Source of the DNA: Scleromatobacter sp045810285
GTDB taxonomy: Bacteria; Pseudomonadota; Gammaproteobacteria; Burkholderiales; Burkholderiaceae_C
NCBI GenBank assembly: GCA_045810285.1
Contig: JBJMWE010000489.1
Location: forward strand, 1-11,206
DNA length: 11,206 bases
Reading direction: 5' to 3'
Positions 6,423-11,206 of the stretch are shown one piece after another (the first letter of the stretch is position 1; every line of letters starts with the position of its first letter). A program made the translations under genes and the position numbers. The notes beneath the pieces are model-generated. The model did not search any database. It saw only the letters and a list, made by a program, of their open reading frames with translations, and was not told the DNA's origin.

Positions 6423-6505
6423 CCGGGGTCAGGTCCGGCCTTTTGCGCGCCGTGGCGCAATCCACCACAAAGCCGGCCTCGCGCAAAGGGCGAGACTGAC
6501 CCCGG
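6423..6505. repeat. Imperfect inverted-repeat element, REP/MITE-like
   Basis: The ends CCGGGGTCAG (6423-6432) and CTGACCCCGG (6496-6505) are perfect 10-base inverted complements. The similarity continues inward, with (C)CTTTTGCGCG on the left facing CGCGCAAAGGG on the right, giving about 26 paired positions with mismatches. An inner TTGCGC/GCGCAA hairpin (6443-6448 and 6455-6460) sits between. No protein-coding frame with family resemblance is inside. GGGGTCAG-type ends are common in intergenic repeats of betaproteobacteria as I recall; whether this one recurs in the genome could not be tested. It fills most of the 150-base gap between the exporter and regulator genes. Confidence 0.6.
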
Positions 6506-6520
6506 CACTTCCGACTGCGG

Positions 6521-6544
6521 CCTGCGCGCGCCGTCGCGCGCGGG
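6521..6544. terminator. GC-rich hairpin downstream of the Atm1-type exporter gene
   Basis: CCTGCGCGCG (6521-6530) and CGCGCGCGGG (6535-6544) pair at 9 of 10 positions around a CCGT loop. The hairpin begins 15 bases after the exporter stop codon on the minus strand, which is where a terminator would be expected. There is no T-run on either side, so this call rests on position and stem strength. Confidence 0.35.
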
Positions 6545-6559
6545 CACGGGTGACGCGCG

Positions 6560-8443
6560 TCAGCGCGCGGGCGTGGCGTCCGCGAAGGCCGAGTCGCCGA
6601 GGGTCGGCGACGCCGGCGCGTCGGTCGCCGCGGCCGTGTCGCCGTGCGTCTGCTGCAGGCGCCACATGTGCGCGTAGCGGCCGTCGAGTGCCAGCAGCTC
6701 CGGGTGCGTGCCGCGCTCGACGATGCGGCCCTCGGCCATGACCAGGATCTGCGCGGCGTTGACCACCGTCGACAACCGGTGCGCGATGACCAGCGTCGTG
6801 CGTCCCTGCGCCGCCTGCGCGAGCTCGGCCTGGATCGCGCGCTCGTTGGCGGAGTCGAGCGCCGAGGTGGCCTCGTCGAAGATCATCAGCGGCGGATTCT
6901 TCAGCAGCGTGCGCGCAATGGCCACGCGCTGCTTCTCGCCGCCCGACAGCTTCAGGCCGCGCTCGCCCACCATCGTCTCGTAGCCGAGCGGCGTCGCGGC
7001 GATGAACTCGTGGATGTGCGCGGCGCGCGCGGCGCCCTCGACCTCCGCCTGCGAGGCGCCCGGCCGCCCATAGGCGATGTTGTAGGCGACGGTGTCGTTG
7101 AACAGCACGGTGTCCTGGGGCACGATGCCGATCGCCTTGCGCAGGCTGTGCTGCGTGAGCTCGCGCAGGTCCTGGCCATCGATGCGGATGGCGCCGCCGG
7201 TCACGTCGTAGAAGCGGTACAGCAAGCGCGCCAGCGTGCTCTTGCCCGCGCCGCTGGGGCCCACCACGGCCACCGTCTTGCCGGCGGGGATGTCGAAGCT
7301 CACGTCGTGCAGGATGGGCCGCGCCGGGTCGTACGCGAAGCTGACATGCTCGAAACGCACGGCACCGCCCTCGATGCGCAAGGGCTGCGCATCGGGCGCA
7401 TCGGCGATCTCGCGCTCCTTTTCCAGCAGCGCGAACATGCGCTCGAGGTCGGTCAGGCCCTGCTTGACCTCGCGGTACAGCACGCCCAGGAAGTTCAGGG
7501 GCACGTACAGCTGGATCAGCAGCGCGTTGACCATCACGAAGTCGCCCAGGGTCATCGCGTGCGCGATCACGCCGCCGGTGGCGCGCCACAGCAGGGCGAC
7601 CAGGCTGCCCGCGATGATCAGCTGCTGCCCGGTGTTGAGCATCGACAGCGTCGCCTGCGACTTCATCTGCGCCGCGCGGAAGGCCTCCAGGCCCGTCTCG
7701 TAGCGCGCCGACTCGAACTGCTCGTTGTTGAAGTACTTGACCGTCTCGAAGTTGATCAGCGCGTCGATGGCCTTCGTGTTGGCCTTCGAGTCGAGCTCGT
7801 TGACGGCCTTGCGGTACTTGGTGCGCCACTCGGTGATCGAGATCGTGAACACGCCGTAGACCAGCAGCGCGGCCAACGTGATCCACACGTAGCCCATGTC
7901 GAAGCGATGGCCCAGCAGCACCAGCACGAAGCTGAGCTCGACCAGCGTCGGGATGATCGTGTAGAGCGAGTACGACACCAGCGTCTGCAGTGCGCGCGTG
8001 CCGCGCTCGATGTCGCGCGTCAGGCCGCCCGTCTGGCGCTCGAGGTGGAAGCGCAGCGACAGCGCGTTCAGGTGCTCGAAGGTCTCGAGCGCCACGCGCT
8101 TGGCCGCGCCGAAGGTGGCGCGCGCGAACACGATTTCTCGTAGTTCGGTGAACAGCGTCATCGCCAGCCGCAGCCCGGCGTAGCCCAGCAGCAGGCCCAG
8201 CGGCACCACCAGCAGGGCGCGCGGATCGGTCACCGAGATGTTGAGCGCGTCGACCAGCTTCTTGAGCAGGAGCGGCACGCTGACGCTGGCCACCTTGGCG
8301 CTGACCAGGAAGGCCAGCGCGACGACCATGCGCACGCGGTATTCCCAGAAGTACGGCAGCAGCCGCTTGAGCGTGGCCAGGTCGCTGCGCGGTTCGGTGG
8401 CGGACGTGGCGTCGCGGGCGGCGGAGGGCGGTTTCGGGTGCAT
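6560..8443 (-). CDS. Atm1-type ABC exporter (fused membrane and ATPase domains)
   Basis: This is a 627-residue half-transporter that should act as a homodimer in the inner membrane. The six-span exporter domain covers about 24-325 and the ATPase domain about 360-600. ATPase motifs are Walker A GPSGAGKST (395-403), Q-loop Gln443 in VPQDTVLF, signature LSGGE (499-503), Walker B Asp523/Glu524 in MIFDEATSALD, and the switch His555 in IAHRLST. The membrane domain carries Atm1-group hallmarks: FHLERQTGGLTRDIERGTRA (132-151) and INFETVKYFNNEQFE (230-244). Bacterial Atm1 relatives export glutathione-linked compounds, including metal conjugates; mitochondrial Atm1 serves cytosolic Fe-S assembly. The frame is open upstream to 8842, but the family match begins near ALKRLLPYFW-like residues 24-33, so the ATG at 8443 is chosen, without a clear ribosome binding site. 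The tail 601-627 is Ala/Thr-rich and unconserved-looking. It is divergent from the thioesterase gene. Confidence 0.92.
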   Translation of the reverse strand: MHPKPPSAARDATSATEPRSDLATLKRLLPYFWEYRVRMVVALAFLVSAKVASVSVPLLLKKLVDALNISVTDPRALLVVPLGLLLGYAGLRLAMTLFTELREIVFARATFGAAKRVALETFEHLNALSLRFHLERQTGGLTRDIERGTRALQTLVSYSLYTIIPTLVELSFVLVLLGHRFDMGYVWITLAALLVYGVFTISITEWRTKYRKAVNELDSKANTKAIDALINFETVKYFNNEQFESARYETGLEAFRAAQMKSQATLSMLNTGQQLIIAGSLVALLWRATGGVIAHAMTLGDFVMVNALLIQLYVPLNFLGVLYREVKQGLTDLERMFALLEKEREIADAPDAQPLRIEGGAVRFEHVSFAYDPARPILHDVSFDIPAGKTVAVVGPSGAGKSTLARLLYRFYDVTGGAIRIDGQDLRELTQHSLRKAIGIVPQDTVLFNDTVAYNIAYGRPGASQAEVEGAARAAHIHEFIAATPLGYETMVGERGLKLSGGEKQRVAIARTLLKNPPLMIFDEATSALDSANERAIQAELAQAAQGRTTLVIAHRLSTVVNAAQILVMAEGRIVERGTHPELLALDGRYAHMWRLQQTHGDTAAATDAPASPTLGDSAFADATPAR

Positions 8444-8525
8444 GGGACAAGGCAGATGGGGGCGGCCGGCGCGACGACAAGCGTGAACAATGTCCGCGCG
8501 CCGACATCGGCGGGGCAGTTTAGGG

Positions 8526-8574
8526 TCGACAGTCGACGGATGCGCGGGACAATCGAAAACACAGGGTAAACCCT
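8526..8574 (+). promoter_or_regulatory. Probable promoter and palindromic leader of the thioesterase gene
   Basis: A -35-like TCGACA (8526-8531), 16-base spacer and -10-like GACAAT (8548-8553) lie 66 bases before the thioesterase ATG. The -35 overlaps a doubled GTCGAC (8525-8530 and 8532-8537). Ten bases after the -10 comes a perfect 12-base palindrome, AGGGT-AA-ACCCT (8563-8574), at or just after the expected transcription start, which could be an operator. The 175-base gap also has to hold the promoter of the divergent exporter gene, for which no clear candidate was seen. Confidence 0.4.
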
Positions 8575-8618
8575 TTGCCGCACAATTCCGTCGAGTCCCG
8601 ACACCGAGAAAGCTCCCG

Positions 8619-9038
8619 ATGACCCACGCCGAAATGCAAGCCTCCTCGAAGGCGCCCGCCGCACTGCCCGCCGACAAGGAGCTCGTGCTGCGCGTGCTGC
8701 CGATGCCGGCCGACTCGAACGCGAACGGCGACGTCTTCGGCGGCTGGATCATGGCCCAGGTCGATCTCGCCGGCTCGGTGCTGCCCTCGCGCATCGCCAA
8801 GGGCCGCATCACCACGGTCGCGGTGAACCAGTTCATCTTCAAGCAGCCGGTGTCGATCGGCGACCTGCTGAGCTTCTACGCCACGGTCGAACGCGTGGGC
8901 AACACGTCGGTCACCGTGCGCGTGGAGGTCTATGCCGAGCGCAACCCGGCCGACGTCCAGGTGGTCAAGGTCACCGAGGCCAACCTCACGTACGTGGCGA
9001 TCGACCGCGACGGCAAGCCGCGGCAGATCCCGCGCTGA
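8619..9038 (+). CDS. Acyl-CoA thioesterase, YciA-like hotdog-fold
   Basis: This is a 139-residue hotdog-domain thioesterase, expected to hydrolyse acyl-CoA to free acid and CoA in the cytoplasm. The family block is clear: MPADSNANGDVFGGWIMAQVD (29-49), with NANGD at 34-38 and GGW at 41-43, then VNQFIFKQPVSIGDLL (69-84) and TSVTVRVEVYAER (96-108). The length matches YciA-type enzymes, which form multimers and act on a range of short to long acyl-CoAs. The frame is open back to 8490, but that part is not family-like. The ATG at 8619 begins ten bases after GAGAAAG-like purines (8606-8612), and the probable promoter at 8526-8553 would leave a 58-base leader. The gene is divergent from the exporter and followed after 79 bases by a putative lipoprotein gene. 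The natural substrate cannot be read from sequence. Confidence 0.92.
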   Translation: MTHAEMQASSKAPAALPADKELVLRVLPMPADSNANGDVFGGWIMAQVDLAGSVLPSRIAKGRITTVAVNQFIFKQPVSIGDLLSFYATVERVGNTSVTVRVEVYAERNPADVQVVKVTEANLTYVAIDRDGKPRQIPR

Positions 9039-9117
9039 GCGCCCGCGGCCAGGGTCGGGGTCGGGCGGCGCGTCTCGCCCGGTAGGATCGAGCGACCGAA
9101 ATTGCCCTGTCGATGCC

Positions 9118-9669
9118 ATGAACGCACGCCGCCACGCAGTACTCGCCGCCGCCGCCGTCCTGTCGGTGCTGCCCGGGTGCGCCCAGGCGCCCGCCTTCCA
9201 CGACCGTGATCCTGGCACCACCTCGTTCGAGTTTGCCAACGGCAACCGCGGCGACCTGTTCGGGGTGTTCGCCTTCGCGGACGACTACGACTGCTTCGAG
9301 CGTTCGACGGTGGTCGACGCGATCCTCAATCACGCCCCGTCGACGACGGTCACGCTGCACCGCCGTCCCTGGCAGACGATCTCGTACGTCTATGTCGGTG
9401 GATCGAAGACCAGCGCGCCGGGCCACGCGAAGTGCGGCGGCACCTACACGTTCCGCGCCGACGACGCCGCGGCCTACCGCGCCTCCATGAGCTGGGTCGG
9501 CGACAGCTGCCGAGTGCAGGTGCTGCGCCAGCAGGACGGCGCTTGGGCGCCCGTGCAACTGCACGAGCGCGAGGCCGGCACCTCGCTCAGGGCCGAGCAT
9601 TCGGCCTGGTGCAAGCCGGACCGCGCCTTCGCCGGTTCCTCGCGGCTCGAGGTTCCGCGCGGGCTCTGA
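9118..9669 (+). CDS. Putative Cys-rich lipoprotein of unknown function
   Basis: I do not recognise this 183-residue protein. The N-terminus looks like a lipoprotein signal: MNARRH, a hydrophobic core (7-18) and LPGC with the lipid-accepting Cys21, although proline before the glycine is unusual. A plain secreted form with cleavage after AQA (22-24) is also possible. The mature part has four further cysteines (59, 106, 131, 165), which could make two disulfides in the periplasm. It also has an aromatic/acidic patch FAFADDYDCFER (51-62) and a likely beta-rich body, for example TVTLHRRPWQTISYVYVGG (77-95). Pattern and codon use are consistent with a real gene in this GC-rich genome. No good ribosome binding site is visible; a TAGGAT at 9093-9098 may be a -10 box of its own promoter. 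It converges on the SGNH hydrolase gene. Confidence 0.72.
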   Translation: MNARRHAVLAAAAVLSVLPGCAQAPAFHDRDPGTTSFEFANGNRGDLFGVFAFADDYDCFERSTVVDAILNHAPSTTVTLHRRPWQTISYVYVGGSKTSAPGHAKCGGTYTFRADDAAAYRASMSWVGDSCRVQVLRQQDGAWAPVQLHEREAGTSLRAEHSAWCKPDRAFAGSSRLEVPRGL

Positions 9670-9679
9670 CGCGCCTCTC

Positions 9680-9697
9680 GGCGATCAGCCGATCGCC
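9680..9697. terminator. Hairpin at the meeting point of convergent genes
   Basis: GGCGATC (9680-9686) and GATCGCC (9691-9697) form a perfect 7-bp stem with an AGCC loop. It starts 10 bases after the lipoprotein stop and includes the stop codon and last codons of the SGNH hydrolase gene (9685 onward). A bidirectional terminator is plausible from position; no T-run is present, so it may be chance in GC-rich DNA. Confidence 0.3.
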
Positions 9698-10488
9698 TCG
9701 GCCACCTGCCGCCCCCATTGCCGGTAGCCCAGCAGCCCCGGATGGAAACCGTCGCGCGCCATCCAGCCCTCGGGCGTGGCGTCGTCCTTGCCCGGCATGC
9801 GCGGGGCGTCGGGCAGCGGCAGGTGCAGGCGCGTGGCCTGGCCTTCGAGATGGCGCAGCAACGCGCCGTCCAGGTGCGATGCATCGCGACCGAGGATCCA
9901 GCGCAGCGGCTGCGGCAGCAGCACGAAGCTGCCCAGCGGCGGCAGGCCGCAGTGCCAGGTGTGCGTCACCTGCGCGCGCGTGACCGCCAGTGCGTGGATC
10001 TCGTCGAGCGCGGCCAGGAACTGCGGCGGGCGCGTCTGGTCGAGGACGTCGTTGACGCCCAGCGCCGTGACGAGCAGGTCGGCCTTTTGCAGCGTCGCCC
10101 CGGCGAGCGCGTGCGCCGCGTCGCCCGCGGTGTGGCCGCTGGTGGCCACGAGCTGCCAGCCGACGGCCGCGCCCGTGCGCTCGGCCAGCGACTGCGCGAG
10201 CTGGCCCGCGAAGGCCTCGTCCTGCGTGCCCACCCCCACGCCGGCCGCCGACGAATCGCCCACGATCAGCACGCGCAGCGCGACCCGCCCGCGGCCCGCG
10301 ACGCCATGGCGCTCGCCCGCGGCCTCGGGCAGGCGCAGCGCGTTCTCGCGCACCCGCCGGCCCTGCGCGAGCAGCACCGGCAGCAGCGCGAGCTTGCAAG
10401 CCAGCGTCGCGATGCGCCGCGGCGCGGGCCGCGCCGTCGCGGCCGCGTCGACGCGCGTGGTCAGCGGCGGGAACCCGGACGCGCCCAT
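9685..10488 (-). CDS. SGNH/GDSL-family hydrolase
   Basis: This is a 267-residue serine hydrolase of the SGNH (GDSL) superfamily, which includes esterases, lysophospholipases and thioesterases. Its four blocks are all present: VGDSSAAGVG with the nucleophile Ser79, the oxyanion glycine Gly118 in TSGHTA, GVND with Asn146, and DGFHPG with the catalytic pair Asp246/His249. The N-terminus has basic residues and a moderately hydrophobic stretch (about 28-42, LACKLALLPVLLAQ), which could be a signal or membrane anchor, so the location is uncertain. The ATG at 10488 is seven bases after the stop codon of the crotonase-family gene, so the two are probably one transcript. No strong ribosome binding site precedes it. 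A hydrolase beside a fatty-acyl-CoA enzyme suggests lipid turnover, but the substrate is unknown. Confidence 0.87.
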   Translation of the reverse strand: MGASGFPPLTTRVDAAATARPAPRRIATLACKLALLPVLLAQGRRVRENALRLPEAAGERHGVAGRGRVALRVLIVGDSSAAGVGVGTQDEAFAGQLAQSLAERTGAAVGWQLVATSGHTAGDAAHALAGATLQKADLLVTALGVNDVLDQTRPPQFLAALDEIHALAVTRAQVTHTWHCGLPPLGSFVLLPQPLRWILGRDASHLDGALLRHLEGQATRLHLPLPDAPRMPGKDDATPEGWMARDGFHPGLLGYRQWGRQVAEAIG

Positions 10489-10495
10489 CGGCGGG

Positions 10496-11206
10496 TCAGA
10501 ACTTCGAGAAGTCCGGCTTGCGCTTCTGGAAGAAGGCCTGGAACGCCTCCATCGCCTCGGGGCTGCGCAGGCGCTTGCCGAAGATCTCGGCCTCGGTGCG
10601 GATCGTGTCCTCGACGAGGGACTTCTGCGCCCGTCGCATCAGCGCCTTGCTCTCGCGCACCGCGCCCGGCGGCAGCGCGTTGAAGCGCTCGGCCATGCGT
10701 CGCGCGTGGTTGACCACCTCGGCGGCCGGCAGCACCGCGTTGGCGATGCCCATCTCCACCGCGGCTTCGCCGTTGAAGGGCTCGCCCAGCAACAGCAGCT
10801 CGGTGGCCTTGGCGTGGCCCACGCGCTGCGTCACCAGCAGGCTGGACGCGTATTCCGGCACCAGGCCCAGGCCGACGAACGGCATGGCCAGGCGCGCTTC
10901 GTCGCTGACGTAGACGAGGTCGCAGTGCAGCAGCATCGTCGTGCCGATGCCGATCGCCCCGCCGGTGACGGCCGCCACGACCGGCTTGCCGCACTCGGCG
11001 AGCGCCTTCATGAACTGGAACACCGGCGAGTCCTCGCCCTGGGGCGGGCGCATCATGAAGTCCTCGAGGTCGTTGCCCGAGGTGAAGATGCCCGGCTGGC
11101 CGGTGATGAGCACGGCGCGGATCGCGGTATCCGCGTCGGCGGCGGCGATGGCGTCGGCCATCGCGGTGTACATCGCCTGCGTCAGCGCGTTCTTCTTCTC
11201 GGGACG
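10496..11206 (-). CDS. Enoyl-CoA hydratase/isomerase family protein, isomerase-like (5' end off right edge)
   Basis: The gene is partial: the coding frame is open to the last base, with RPEKKNALTQA before the first in-window ATG at 11173, so that ATG is internal. The 236 visible residues (numbered from the edge) cover most of a crotonase-fold enzyme. The oxyanion-hole segments are SGNDLEDF (43-50) and TGGAIGIGTT (81-90). The two glutamates used by hydratases for water addition are replaced here by Thr90 and Phe110. The glutamate used by delta3-delta2-enoyl-CoA isomerases is present as Glu118 in GLGLVPEYASS. The C-terminal tail FQKRKPDFSKF resembles that of ECI-type enzymes. The likely role is shifting double bonds so unsaturated fatty acids can enter beta-oxidation. 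Databases would probably label it enoyl-CoA hydratase. The SGNH hydrolase gene follows after seven bases. Confidence 0.9.
   Translation of the reverse strand, partial: RPEKKNALTQAMYTAMADAIAAADADTAIRAVLITGQPGIFTSGNDLEDFMMRPPQGEDSPVFQFMKALAECGKPVVAAVTGGAIGIGTTMLLHCDLVYVSDEARLAMPFVGLGLVPEYASSLLVTQRVGHAKATELLLLGEPFNGEAAVEMGIANAVLPAAEVVNHARRMAERFNALPPGAVRESKALMRRAQKSLVEDTIRTEAEIFGKRLRSPEAMEAFQAFFQKRKPDFSKF

Noticed and set aside
4751..6499. Long plus-strand open frame of 582 codons
   Set aside because: It lies opposite the second binding protein and LysR genes, both of which have clear family motifs. Its His/Arg/Gly/Val-rich translation is typical of an antisense frame in GC-rich DNA.
6644..8143. 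Plus-strand open frame of 499 codons opposite the Atm1-type exporter
   Set aside because: It is antisense to an exporter with every ATPase motif intact. The translation is repetitive in His/Gln/Arg/Leu and shows no family signature.
1..11206. CRISPR arrays, tRNA or rRNA genes, riboswitches, phage or defence genes
   Set aside because: No regularly spaced repeats, clover-leaf candidates, rRNA-like stretches or defence-gene motifs were recognised on either strand by reading. A covariance-model scan was not possible.

Overview
The window is an 11.2 kb piece of a high-GC chromosome. Gene content, protein character and the GC-rich codon use fit a betaproteobacterium of the order Burkholderiales, probably Comamonadaceae or close kin. 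That placement is an inference from sequence style, not a database result. Most genes lie on the minus strand and are densely packed. No rRNA, tRNA or CRISPR array was seen.

Left edge (1-643): the 5' end of an IS30-family transposase gene runs off the window on the minus strand, and the probable insertion-sequence terminus lies near 297. It abuts a small plus-strand GIY-YIG domain protein gene. Between that gene and the next (644-881) there are no genes but several strong hairpins: an isolated one at 683-704 and a cluster at 796-856 that resembles a dispersed intergenic repeat.

Centre (882-6409), all minus strand, read from right to left: a LysR-type regulator resembling HypT/YjiE, a gltI-like periplasmic binding protein, gltI proper, then gltJ, gltK and gltL. 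Together these form a glutamate/aspartate-type polar amino acid ABC importer with two binding proteins for one permease/ATPase set. gltJ-gltK overlap by one base and gltK-gltL are 10 bases apart, so these three are translationally packed. A perfect 17-bp inverted repeat followed by a U-run separates gltI from gltJ and probably reduces transcription of gltJKL relative to gltI. An inverted-repeat element of about 83 bp (6423-6505) sits just upstream of the LysR gene and looks like a REP/MITE-type insertion.

Right part (6560-11206): an Atm1-type ABC exporter half-transporter (minus) is divergent from a YciA-like acyl-CoA thioesterase (plus). A small Cys-rich putative lipoprotein of unknown function (plus) follows. 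It converges on a two-gene minus-strand unit: an enoyl-CoA hydratase/isomerase-family gene cut by the right edge, then an SGNH hydrolase. The crotonase-fold protein lacks both hydratase glutamates but keeps the isomerase glutamate, so it is better read as a delta3-delta2-enoyl-CoA isomerase.

Most of the window is ordinary housekeeping and transport. The points most worth a second look are the gltI/gltJ attenuator, the duplicated binding protein under a HypT-like regulator, and the repeat element at 6423-6505.
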